Positions 14,236 to 22,140 of a stretch of DNA of 32,064 bases are shown one piece after another. Below the pieces are notes generated by a model. The model worked only from the letters and a program-made list of their open reading frames with translations, ran no database searches and had not been told where the DNA came from. Source of the DNA: Lachnospiraceae bacterium (GTDB lineage: Bacteria; Bacillota; Clostridia; Lachnospirales; Lachnospiraceae); NCBI GenBank assembly GCA_022764445.1, contig JALERT010000095.1:1-32064 (forward strand), given 5' to 3'. A program made the position numbers and the translations under genes. Numbering within the stretch: position 1 is the stretch's first letter; each line of letters starts with the position of its first letter.

Positions 14236-16584
14236 TTATTTGTCAGTTTTAATCTCTTCTGTTGACATTACAAACTTGACACTTCCATCCATATTATCAG
14301 ATATTCCTGAGAAGCTCTTATATCCTGCTGATTCTTTTGTTATCATATCAAGTCTTTCTCTAAATCCATCACCCGAATCAAGTATTTCATTGACAGCATC
14401 CGCTATCATCTCGATACCATCCTTATTTAATTTACTAACACCCTCTGCAAGTGTACCTGCTCCATCGGAAAGCTTACCTATCGCATCTGATACATCACCT
14501 GTTTTTGTTACAAGTGTACCGACACCTTCAAGAAGTTTACCTGTGCCACTTGCAAGTGTCTTAACGCCTTCACGAAGTTTACCGCTGCCTGATGTAATCT
14601 TCTTTGAGTTTTTATCAATAACTTTGGAATTTTTTGTAAGTTCATCTGCTGCCCCATCAAGTGTCTTATTATTGTCAACAAGTATATTACCTGCATTATA
14701 CATATCATTAACACTTTTATTCAAAGATTTAATTCCTTCATCAAGCTGGTTTCCATATCCGCTTACGATATCGTTTCCGGCAGTCTGTAATTTATCAATA
14801 TTATCTCCTAAGCTTCCAAGATCTGACTTATCTGATGTTCCCTTTTCCATAGTATCAAGACCTGAAGATAATTCTACAAGACCTGTGCTTACACTGTCAA
14901 GACCTGTACTTACATTTGAAGCTCCCTGTGAAAGAGCGCCATCTGACTTTGTTGCCTCTTTTATTCTTTCTCCTGCTGCCTGTGAAGTTTTTACATATGT
15001 CATTATAGCGTAAATCTGCTGCTTTTCATTTTCATCTGAAGCATTATCATAAAGTTTCTTAAGTTCTGCAAGATATCCGTCTACCTCACTGCTATATTTT
15101 GTGATATTGGATGATGCTTCATTGATTTTATCTATTCCTCCCTTTACAGAGTCCATTCCACTTTTAAGCGATTTAACTCCAACGGAAAGATTTGATACTC
15201 CTTCCTGCATATTTGTTACACCATTATGAATTGTCTCTATTCCACCTGTTACAGATAAAATTGTATCTGAAGAAAGGATCTGATTGACTGTATTAACATA
15301 TTTGTTTAGATTTTCATCAAATGTATCTGAACCTTTATCAAGCTTTTCCGTTCCCTCTTCTAACTGACCCACTGCATCAACAAGTTTCTTAGTATTCTTT
15401 GTGTAACTCTTTACACCCTTTGCAAATTTATCAGTTCCACCTGTGTAATCAGAAACACCTTTCAGAAGTTTATCTGTCCCATTTGTATATGTTGTCACAC
15501 CTGATTTAAGGGTTTCTGCACCTTTATTTAATGTTCCTACACTTTTATCAAGTGTATCTATGGCATTTGAATATTCATTAAACTTACTGTCAAGTTTAGA
15601 GAGATTAGAATGTATCTTATCAGAACCATCTACAAGTTTACCTGCAGCAGATGTAAGTTCATCAATTTTATCCGTAAGTTTATCTGTACTTCCTATGTCT
15701 TCAAGGTCAATTTTATTAAATAAATCCGATGTTGCAACTGTGTATGATGAATTCATCTCAAAATCACTTACGTCAGCAGTTATTTTTACCGTATCTGTAA
15801 TTTTATCACTAATATCATTTATATCAAGATCTACATCCTTACCAAAAGAAAGATTTTTAAGGTCAAGACTTTCTGAAAGTCCCGGCATACCATATGCAAC
15901 TACTATGCTATTATCCCCCTCTGATAAAACATCACCATTATCTATTGTTATATTTTTAAAAGAATCTACAGGAAGTATCATACCTGTTACCATTATAAAT
16001 GGTGTATAAATGTCAGTATCTTTACCATTAATCTTAACGTTCTTCTTTGATGAGTTAGTATATCTTATATTCATTTCAAGCTTTCCGCTTTTACCGGCAA
16101 GTTCTTCAGGTGATATGTCTTTTCCGTCAAGTTTATATGAGATTGTCATTCCAACAGGCATTTCCTTATCTGTTTTTCCCTGATAATATATATCCTGATC
16201 TTTAGTATTCCATGTAATCTTATCGCCATTTTGTGAAAATTTTTCATCTCCCTTTGTATTAGCTATATCTGAAAGTTCAGATACATCATCAATCTTTTTT
16301 CCTTTGCCTGAATTTTTAAGCCAGTCTGATACTATAACATCTGTAGGTGAACCTGCCGCATCAAGTGTTGCATAAACTGTCTCCTGCTTTGACGTATTAG
16401 CCGAATCAAAACCTGCAGCAGCATTATTTTTTATTGTATTCGTAACTTTTTCAACCTCTTTTGCCACAACTTCATTATTCATTGAAAACATATGTGATGC
16501 ATAGTCAACACTTTCAACTAATAAACCTGCTGACAATAATCCGCTTATTCCTATAGCTGCCATCTTCTTTATATTTTTTCTCAT
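14236..16584 (-). CDS. Secreted heptad-repeat stalk protein (x3-Leu-x2-Gly repeats, YhgE/Pip-like)
   Basis: 782 residues. A basic N-terminus and hydrophobic segment (MAAIGISGLLSAGLLVE) act as signal peptide or membrane anchor. Residues about 60-290 are a beta-rich region with little similarity that I recognise. From about 300 to 720 the protein consists of repeated units with Leu and Gly spaced as in the x-x-x-Leu-x-x-Gly heptad family, for example GAETLKSGVTTYTNGTDKLL and GSGKLREGVKTLASGTGKLL, which should give a long extracellular helical rod. Such repeats occur in YhgE/Pip proteins, but the C-terminal membrane domain of that family is absent here and the protein ends in a short hydrophilic tail. 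It follows the MMPL gene by about 60 bases, so it is probably the transporter's extracytoplasmic partner. The exact function is unknown. Confidence 0.82.
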   Translation of the reverse strand: MRKNIKKMAAIGISGLLSAGLLVESVDYASHMFSMNNEVVAKEVEKVTNTIKNNAAAGFDSANTSKQETVYATLDAAGSPTDVIVSDWLKNSGKGKKIDDVSELSDIANTKGDEKFSQNGDKITWNTKDQDIYYQGKTDKEMPVGMTISYKLDGKDISPEELAGKSGKLEMNIRYTNSSKKNVKINGKDTDIYTPFIMVTGMILPVDSFKNITIDNGDVLSEGDNSIVVAYGMPGLSESLDLKNLSFGKDVDLDINDISDKITDTVKITADVSDFEMNSSYTVATSDLFNKIDLEDIGSTDKLTDKIDELTSAAGKLVDGSDKIHSNLSKLDSKFNEYSNAIDTLDKSVGTLNKGAETLKSGVTTYTNGTDKLLKGVSDYTGGTDKFAKGVKSYTKNTKKLVDAVGQLEEGTEKLDKGSDTFDENLNKYVNTVNQILSSDTILSVTGGIETIHNGVTNMQEGVSNLSVGVKSLKSGMDSVKGGIDKINEASSNITKYSSEVDGYLAELKKLYDNASDENEKQQIYAIMTYVKTSQAAGERIKEATKSDGALSQGASNVSTGLDSVSTGLVELSSGLDTMEKGTSDKSDLGSLGDNIDKLQTAGNDIVSGYGNQLDEGIKSLNKSVNDMYNAGNILVDNNKTLDGAADELTKNSKVIDKNSKKITSGSGKLREGVKTLASGTGKLLEGVGTLVTKTGDVSDAIGKLSDGAGTLAEGVSKLNKDGIEMIADAVNEILDSGDGFRERLDMITKESAGYKSFSGISDNMDGSVKFVMSTEEIKTDK

Positions 16585-16619
16585 AATATCATTTCCTTTC
16601 TTTTTTTGATTCTATATTA

Positions 16620-16645
16620 TTTTTACGTATAAATTTTTACGTATA
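16620..16645. repeat. Short direct repeat between the MMPL and stalk-protein genes
   Basis: TTTTTACGTATA occurs twice (16620-16631 and 16634-16645) with a 14-base period, directly after the MMPL stop. It may be a simple local duplication; no function is evident. Confidence 0.5.
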
Positions 16646-18763
16646 TTATTTACTGCTTATCACTTTCTGTTTCCTGTCCCTTTCACTTACCTTTGCCTTA
16701 ATCATATCCCATGACGACCTTATTATTACTCCATCAAAGATCCAAAGCATTGCCGGAAGTATGAATATAACAACTATCATGCTTATGATTGCCCCCCTTG
16801 AAAGGAGAGTACATATTGATGCAATCATGTCTATATTGGAATATACTGTTACTCCAAATGTTGCCGCAAAGAAACACAAACCACTTGTAATTATCGATTT
16901 AATCGAAGCCTTATGTGCAATCTCTATAGCCTCTCTCTTACTCTTTCCTCTCTCCGTTCTTTCTTTGTGATATCTGTTGGTCATTAGGATTGCATAATCA
17001 ACTGTTGCCCCAAGCTGTATTGTTCCTATGACGATACTCGCTACGAACGCCAGAGATGTATGTGTATAATATGGAATCGCCATGTTACATGCTATGGCAA
17101 ACTCGATAACAGCTACGAGAATAACCGGTATTGATATTGATTTAAATGTTATAAGGATAATTATAAATATTGCAGCTATCGAGATATAATTAACATTCTT
17201 AAGGTCGATGTCCGTTACATCCTGTAAATCCTTCATAAGTGGTGCTTCACCGATTACCATGGCATCTTTCTGATATCCTTTTATGATGTTATTTATGGAA
17301 GCTATCTGCCTGTTGACTTCATCTGTTGCTGAACTATAATCAGAACATACAAACTGCAGTTCATAATTATCAGTTTTTAGCATACTCTTAATATTCCCTG
17401 GTATCATCTCATCAGGAAGATTTGAACCCACAAATGAATTAATTCCTATAACCCACTTTACTCCGTCAACTTCTTCTATTTCTTTAATCATTCTGTTTTT
17501 TTCCTTAGCAGAAAGACCATCTTTTAAAAGAACCATGTGAACATTACTCATATTAAACTTATCATTTAATTTATCATTGGCTATTGCACTAGGTATATCC
17601 TTTGGAAGTCCCTGATCAATATTGTAATAAATCTGATAATGACTATTGCCATAAATAGCGGGAGCAAGCAAAACCAGGAATATTATTAGTGTGACTGTAT
17701 GATGCTTTATAACAAAATGTGAGACCTTATCAAGCGATGGTATCAATGGTCTGTGCGTTGTCTTATCTATCGCTTTTTCAAAAGTAAGTATCATAGCCGG
17801 AAGAACTGTTACACATGTTATAACACCGATTATTACACCTTTTGACATTACAATTCCTATATTGGTTCCAAGCTTAAATGTCATGAAGCAGAGTGCAACG
17901 AAACCGGCTATAGTTGTTACTGAACTGCTTGATACCGATTTAAATGTATTGGAAATGGCATGTGCCATGGCGCGTGTCTTATCACCATCGTATACCTTTT
18001 TATTTGCTTCATAACTTTCCAGAAGGAATATTGAATAATCCATGGTTACGGCAAGCTGTAGAACTGCCGCTAAAGCCTCTGTTATATAAGATATTTCACC
18101 AAGTAAAATATTGCTTCCCATGTTAAATACTATCGCCATTCCTATATTGGCAAGGAATATGATTGGTGTCACAAAAGAATCCATTGTTATAAATAGAACA
18201 AGTAAAGACAATAACGCTGCGATTACCACATATACCGGCATCTCTTTAAGTGCAAGATTCTTGATATCTGTAACGACACCTGACATGCCACTTACATATA
18301 CCTGTTTACCAACTATCTTACGTATATCTGTAATAGCATTCATTGTATTATCTGATGATGTCGTATCATCAAATAATGCAATCATCATGGTTGCGTCTCC
18401 ATTAAAAAATGATTCTCTCAAATCCTTTGGAATCATTTCAATAGGGACTGATGTGTCCAGCACGTCATCATACCAGAGTACATCCTTTACATGTTCAACT
18501 CCTTCGATTTTCTTCTCTAACTTTGATGCATCCTTCATAGACATATCCTCTACTACAACCATAGAAAATGCACCTATTCCAAACTCATCAACCATTGTGT
18601 CCTGACCTGATACTGTCTCGAGCTTTTCAGGAAGATAACTAAGTACGTCATAATTAATCCTTGTACTTACATATCCAAAAGCAGATGGCACCAATAATAT
18701 TACTGCAATTAACAAGATGATATTTTTGTGTTTTGTAATCCACTTACCCATTGAAATCATCAT
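16646..18763 (-). CDS. MMPL/RND family membrane transporter
   Basis: 705 residues with about 12 membrane helices in the duplicated RND/MMPL layout: helix 1 at residues 12-32, an extracytoplasmic domain to about 180, helices 2-6 to about 325, helix 7 near 350, a second extracytoplasmic domain, and helices 8-12 to about 690. The helix-4 regions of both halves carry related polar motifs (QLAVTMDYSIFLLESYEA and QLGATVDYAILMTNRYHKE), where an intramembrane Asp usually couples proton flow to export. Substrates of Firmicutes MMPL proteins are mostly unknown; lipids or hydrophobic compounds are typical. AGGAG precedes ATGATG; the second ATG at 18760 has the better spacing (five bases). It is first in the unit with the stalk protein and TetR. 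Confidence 0.92.
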   Translation of the reverse strand: MMISMGKWITKHKNIILLIAVILLVPSAFGYVSTRINYDVLSYLPEKLETVSGQDTMVDEFGIGAFSMVVVEDMSMKDASKLEKKIEGVEHVKDVLWYDDVLDTSVPIEMIPKDLRESFFNGDATMMIALFDDTTSSDNTMNAITDIRKIVGKQVYVSGMSGVVTDIKNLALKEMPVYVVIAALLSLLVLFITMDSFVTPIIFLANIGMAIVFNMGSNILLGEISYITEALAAVLQLAVTMDYSIFLLESYEANKKVYDGDKTRAMAHAISNTFKSVSSSSVTTIAGFVALCFMTFKLGTNIGIVMSKGVIIGVITCVTVLPAMILTFEKAIDKTTHRPLIPSLDKVSHFVIKHHTVTLIIFLVLLAPAIYGNSHYQIYYNIDQGLPKDIPSAIANDKLNDKFNMSNVHMVLLKDGLSAKEKNRMIKEIEEVDGVKWVIGINSFVGSNLPDEMIPGNIKSMLKTDNYELQFVCSDYSSATDEVNRQIASINNIIKGYQKDAMVIGEAPLMKDLQDVTDIDLKNVNYISIAAIFIIILITFKSISIPVILVAVIEFAIACNMAIPYYTHTSLAFVASIVIGTIQLGATVDYAILMTNRYHKERTERGKSKREAIEIAHKASIKSIITSGLCFFAATFGVTVYSNIDMIASICTLLSRGAIISMIVVIFILPAMLWIFDGVIIRSSWDMIKAKVSERDRKQKVISSK

Positions 18764-18789
18764 ATCTCCTACCTTTCGTTTAACATAAA

Positions 18790-18802
18790 TGACCGTTGGT
18801 CA
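18790..18802. promoter_or_regulatory. TetR-type operator, promoter-distal copy
   Basis: A perfect palindrome, TGACC-GTT-GGTCA, lies just downstream of the inferred start of the MMPL transcript. It is the reverse complement of the copy at 18832-18844, and the centres are 42 bases apart, four helical turns. Confidence 0.75.
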
Positions 18803-18816
18803 CTTTCTATATTGCT

Positions 18817-18845
18817 ATAATATACCAAAAATGACCAACGGTCAA
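18817..18845 (-). promoter_or_regulatory. Promoter of the MMPL-stalk-tetR-hydE unit
   Basis: Minus-strand TTGACC (plus GGTCAA 18840-18845) and TATTAT (plus ATAATA 18817-18822) have an exact 17-base spacer. The -35 is part of the upstream operator, so repressor binding would exclude RNA polymerase. The inferred start is near 18810, about 47 bases before the MMPL start codon. Confidence 0.75.
18832..18844. promoter_or_regulatory. TetR-type operator overlapping the -35
   Basis: TGACC-AAC-GGTCA, a perfect five-base inverted repeat around three bases. Its last bases are the -35 hexamer of the MMPL promoter. The probable ligand is the TetR protein encoded at 13605-14213. Confidence 0.75.
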
Positions 18846-18944
18846 CAATTATTATTTTTATTTATTATTTTTATATTTATTTTATATTTTTATTATAACC
18901 ATAATATTTCTCCACTCTTCAATGTTATTTACTCTTGATAAATC

Positions 18945-18979
18945 AAAAAGATGCCCACATACCTTTGGATGTAGACATC
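18945..18979 (-). terminator. Intrinsic terminator of the DEAD-box helicase gene
   Basis: Read on the minus strand, GATGTCTACAT (18979-18969) pairs over 11 positions with ATGTGGGCATC (18960-18950), two of the pairs being G-U, and is followed by five T (18949-18945). It lies about 40 bases after the helicase stop. Confidence 0.8.
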
Positions 18980-19018
18980 TCTCTAGCAGTTGTTAAGCTT
19001 TAATCATTATCACAATTT

Positions 19019-20185
19019 TTAATCAACCGTAATATTCTCTTTAACCTTCTTTTTCATCATTATTTTCCCATTTCTGAGAAATATTTCAACCGGCTTAAAT
19101 CCAAGCTTTGCAGCAAACTTCATTAAATGAGGTATCTCATTTTCTGTAACTATGGATATGCATGTCCCCTTTGAGCCGTTTCGCCCGGTACGACCGGCAC
19201 GATGAAGATAATCATTTGCTTCCTCCGGAAGCTTTATCTGAACCACCATATCAACATCATTAAAATGAAGTCCTCTCGCAGCTATATCTGTAGCTATAAG
19301 ATACTTTATCTTATTATGACGAAATCCCTCTATGGCGCGCTGCCTTTCCTGCTTTGTAACGCCACCATATACTGCCTCCACCGGATAATGATGATATTTT
19401 AATTTTGCAGACGCAAGCTCAATATCATGTTTTCCATTGATAAATATAATTGCCTTTTTCTTTTTGTATGCACTAATAATCTTTCTAAGCATCTCTATAC
19501 GCTCATTGCGCTTTACCACAACATAAAGATGTTCTATATTCTTTGGAATTTTTTCTTTGTCAGATATCCTTACTTTCTTTATATCAGGAGATAATCCTTC
19601 GGCTGCCTTTACAACAGATGACGGCATACTGGCAGAAAAAAGAAGAAGCTGGCGGTCTTTCATGGTACATTTTATCAATGCCTTTACTGAATCTACAGAC
19701 TTTTTATCAAGAAGTTTATCCGCTTCATCAAGCACTATTGTCTTAACATTGTGAGCTGCAATCTTTCTTTTCTTTATAAGCTCTGTAATTCTAAGTGCCG
19801 TTCCCACCACTATCATCGGCTTATCCCTGAGTGCCTTTACCTGACGCTCCATATTGACATTGCCAAATAAGGCAACAGAGTGTATTTCCCTGCCAGAGTT
19901 AGCAGATAAAAGCTCTATCTGTCTGTGTACCTGCAATGCAAGCTCCTGTGTCGGTACAACAATTATAATCTTATTAGTTCTCTCAATTTCCTTATATTTC
20001 TCATAAAGTGGCATAAGATATGCCAAAGTCTTTCCTGAACCAGTCTCGGACTGTACGATCAAATCCTTGTGGTTAAGTATATCATCATACACCGCTTCCT
20101 GAACTTTAGTAAGTTTTTTTATGTTCTGAGCCTTTAATGCCTTAATCATATCATCATCAAGCTCAATCTTTCCAAATTTTTCCAT
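19019..20185 (-). CDS. DEAD-box RNA helicase, minimal core
   Basis: 388 residues, close to the bare two-domain helicase core. It unwinds or remodels RNA using ATP in the cytosol. Motifs in order: Q-like segment LTKVQEAVYDD, motif I SETGSGKT (residues 46-53), motif Ia PTQELALQ, motif Ib VGTALR, motif II LDEADKL, motif III as SAS instead of the usual SAT, ATDIAARGLHF (motif V) and HRAGRTGRNG (motif VI). The C-terminal tail after about residue 365 is short and lysine-rich, without the RNA-binding extension of DbpA or CshA. AAAGGAGTACAA precedes the ATG. It is monocistronic with its own terminator. The RNA substrate (ribosome assembly, mRNA decay, cold response) cannot be told. Confidence 0.93.
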   Translation of the reverse strand: MEKFGKIELDDDMIKALKAQNIKKLTKVQEAVYDDILNHKDLIVQSETGSGKTLAYLMPLYEKYKEIERTNKIIIVVPTQELALQVHRQIELLSANSGREIHSVALFGNVNMERQVKALRDKPMIVVGTALRITELIKKRKIAAHNVKTIVLDEADKLLDKKSVDSVKALIKCTMKDRQLLLFSASMPSSVVKAAEGLSPDIKKVRISDKEKIPKNIEHLYVVVKRNERIEMLRKIISAYKKKKAIIFINGKHDIELASAKLKYHHYPVEAVYGGVTKQERQRAIEGFRHNKIKYLIATDIAARGLHFNDVDMVVQIKLPEEANDYLHRAGRTGRNGSKGTCISIVTENEIPHLMKFAAKLGFKPVEIFLRNGKIMMKKKVKENITVD

Positions 20186-20254
20186 TTGTACTCCTTTATC
20201 ATAAATATTAATTTCATATAACTTCTATATTACTACTTATTCCCTTTCCATTCA

Positions 20255-20262
20255 AGTTACAG
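20255..20262. repeat. Left direct repeat (possible target-site duplication)
   Basis: AGTTACAG, identical to 20407-20414 and immediately outside the left terminal inverted repeat of the 144-base element. Confidence 0.6.
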
Positions 20263-20406
20263 GTTACTGTACACACCTACGGTGCTACAGTAACGATTAC
20301 AGCCCATTTTAAATGCATCTTCGATGCATGGGGCTGTAATCTGGCAAAATTTAATTATTGGCGCATAGCTTGACAGCAAGTGTCAAGCTTGCGTCTGTAC
20401 AGTAAC
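20263..20406. mobile_element. MITE-like element with terminal inverted repeats and internal hairpins
   Basis: 144 bases. The ends GTTACTGTACA (20263-20273) and TGTACAGTAAC (20396-20406) are perfect 11-base inverted repeats, extendable to 13 of 15. Inside, three hairpins cover most of the length. The first is 20263-20294 (GTTACTGTA with TACAGTAAC, plus inner CACC/GGTG). The second is 20295-20341 (GATTACAGCCC with GGGCTGTAATC, plus inner ATGCATC/GATGCAT). The third is 20368-20388 (GCTTGACA with TGTCAAGC). There is no coding capacity. The exact 8-base direct repeats on both sides suggest transposition by a transposase encoded elsewhere. A structured non-coding RNA is the main alternative. Confidence 0.6.
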
Positions 20407-20422
20407 AGTTACAGTTCACGCC
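20402..20422. repeat. Dispersed GTTAC/TTCAC motif, apparent insertion target
   Basis: GTAACAGTTACAGTTCACGCC. The right part (AGTTACAGTTCACGCC) together with the left direct repeat suggests that the 144-base element landed inside a copy of this motif. Confidence 0.5.
20407..20414. repeat. Right direct repeat (possible target-site duplication)
   Basis: AGTTACAG, directly abutting the right terminal inverted repeat and identical to 20255-20262. Confidence 0.6.
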
Positions 20423-20445
20423 TAATAATTTCCGTCTTATTTTAC

Positions 20446-20474
20446 TTGTAATATGTGCTGAAAAATAGTACAAT
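20446..20474 (+). promoter_or_regulatory. Sigma-A type promoter of the GGDEF gene
   Basis: TTGTAA (20446-20451) and TACAAT (20469-20474) are separated by 17 bases. The inferred start is near 20481, so the inserted element upstream is not part of the transcript. GTTACTGTAA (20481-20490) lies at the start point. Confidence 0.6.
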
Positions 20475-20515
20475 ACAAATGTTACTGTAAAAAAATTCAT
20501 AATAAGGTGAGATGT

Positions 20516-22084
20516 ATGACTACATATTTAATTTATTCATATAATTTTATTTTAATGTTTGCTTTTACCTGGATAATACTCTCATTTTTTGATAAGTTAT
20601 GTACATCCGGGGATGTTTCTTTTTTATATAAATTCCTTTTCGGTACAATACTGGGAGTATTATGTATATTTATGACAAACTACTCCTCTACATTATTTTT
20701 TAATGCAGTTGTAGCTTTTTATGTTTTGATGATGTTCTTCCTGCTCTTTACAATTCATGAGTTTAATACGATTTCATATTTTACAAACTGTCTTGTGCTG
20801 AGTCTATTTTCGGTAAGAATAATTGTATCATGTATAATTTCACTGATTACCAAAAAAAGTATTTACACTATAAATAAAACTGGTACATTTACATCAGAAT
20901 TATCATTGACATTAACTGTATTAATTCTTATCAGTATTATTTTGATTCTATGGCACTTAATATCAGATGAAATGATTTTTAATATATCAATAAGATCTTT
21001 TGCAAAAATCGGTATTAATATATGGGTACTTATTAGTAATATATATCTTTTTACACAAATTAACAGCAGTTCCTATAATAATAAATTTAATACATCAATA
21101 CTGTGTAATCAGTTACTTTCATCTGTAATACTGCTTATTGCATGTTGGACATTTCTTTATTACAACCTGAATATTCTCAAGCTTCTAAGGTATAAAGATG
21201 AAAATGTACGTATGCAGAAATTAACTGATGGACTTACCAGCAATGCAGTTTATCGTTTTAATGTAAACCTTTCAAGGGATTCTATATTATCAAGTTCTTT
21301 ATATGGTACTTTTGATGACTGTGAATCATATTCTGAAGCTGTGACAAAAGTTGTCCTGCGTTATGCAAATCCTAAAGATGCAGATAAGATGAAGGAAACT
21401 CTCAATAAATATAATCTTATATTGCAATATGAAAAAGGTACAAAAAAGATAGAATTTGAATCAAGAATAAAAGGAAAAAATAATAAATATGTATGGTATC
21501 ATATAAACGTTGTATTGACATGTGAAGAAAGAAGTACAGATATATACGCTTACCTCTATGCAACCGATATACAGGAAAGAATGAGCGAGAAGGAATCACT
21601 TAGTAAAGCCGCAACAACTGACGGACTTACCGGACTCCTCAATAAAGTTACTACTCTTGATATGATTGATAAACAGATTAAGTTTGGTGGAGCACTTTTC
21701 ATAATAGACGTTGATAACTTTAAACATGTTAATGACAATTACGGACATGCAACAGGTGATCTCATACTTAAAGCAATTGCAGAACAGATACAGTATACTT
21801 TTAGAAAAGATGATATCTTGGGAAGATATGGCGGAGACGAATTTATAGCATTTATTCCATCTAAAAATATTACAATAGACAGACTTAATGCAATTTCATT
21901 TGTTCTCTGTGACAGATGTCATAATTCACTTAATGTAGATGTCGAAGGAAACTTCTCCATAAGCGTTGGTGTTGCAATGGCACCTCCACAAAAGTTTAAC
22001 TCATTTGAAGAAGCATTTAAAGTTGCTGATAAAGCAGTGTATGAATCTAAAGAAAAAGGTAAAGGAACATATACCATTTTCTAG
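20516..22084 (+). CDS. Membrane-anchored diguanylate cyclase (GGDEF) with PAS-like domain
   Basis: 522 residues from the ATG at 20516; AAGGTGAG at 20505-20511 is the ribosome binding site, and an in-frame GTG at 20507 lies within it. The N-terminal 225 residues hold about seven hydrophobic helices, a membrane sensor of no family I recognise. A PAS-like region follows (about 240-350; it contains FESRIKGKNNKYVWYHINVV). The GGDEF domain covers about 360-522: TTDGLTGLLNK, the metal-binding FIIDVDNFKHVNDNYGH, and an intact GGDEF at 439-443. An RKDD five residues before it fits the RxxD inhibitory site, so the enzyme should make cyclic-di-GMP and be product-inhibited. It is monocistronic and convergent with the hybrid kinase. 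Confidence 0.92.
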   Translation: MTTYLIYSYNFILMFAFTWIILSFFDKLCTSGDVSFLYKFLFGTILGVLCIFMTNYSSTLFFNAVVAFYVLMMFFLLFTIHEFNTISYFTNCLVLSLFSVRIIVSCIISLITKKSIYTINKTGTFTSELSLTLTVLILISIILILWHLISDEMIFNISIRSFAKIGINIWVLISNIYLFTQINSSSYNNKFNTSILCNQLLSSVILLIACWTFLYYNLNILKLLRYKDENVRMQKLTDGLTSNAVYRFNVNLSRDSILSSSLYGTFDDCESYSEAVTKVVLRYANPKDADKMKETLNKYNLILQYEKGTKKIEFESRIKGKNNKYVWYHINVVLTCEERSTDIYAYLYATDIQERMSEKESLSKAATTDGLTGLLNKVTTLDMIDKQIKFGGALFIIDVDNFKHVNDNYGHATGDLILKAIAEQIQYTFRKDDILGRYGGDEFIAFIPSKNITIDRLNAISFVLCDRCHNSLNVDVEGNFSISVGVAMAPPQKFNSFEEAFKVADKAVYESKEKGKGTYTIF

Positions 22085-22087
22085 CAA

Positions 22088-22130
22088 AGAAAAACAGGTC
22101 ATTCATTCATAAGTGACCTGTTTTTCTTTT
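22088..22130. terminator. Bidirectional intrinsic terminator
   Basis: AGAAAAACAGGTCA (22088-22101) pairs perfectly with TGACCTGTTTTTCT (22114-22127), a 14-base stem with a 12-base loop and A/T tracts on both sides. It lies between the convergent GGDEF and hybrid kinase genes. Confidence 0.88.
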
Positions 22131-22140
22131 ATTTTATGTA

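Larger units (their letters stand above)
20186..20515. other. Intergenic region holding a mobile-element-like insertion and the GGDEF promoter
   Basis: 330 bases between divergent helicase and GGDEF genes with no supportable reading frame. It contains a 144-base inverted-repeat element with flanking direct repeats (20263-20406), a copy of the GTTAC/TTCAC motif (20402-20422), and a sigma-A type promoter (20446-20474). Confidence 0.8.

Noticed and set aside
14171-15013. 280-residue plus-strand Ser/Pro/Leu-rich frame
   Set aside because: It is a shadow of the heptad-repeat protein; the repeat structure and codon pattern belong to the minus strand.
20295-20341. Terminator or riboswitch for the helicase or GGDEF gene
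   Set aside because: The hairpin has no following T-tract in either direction, and the GGDEF promoter lies downstream of it, so it is better explained as part of the inserted element.
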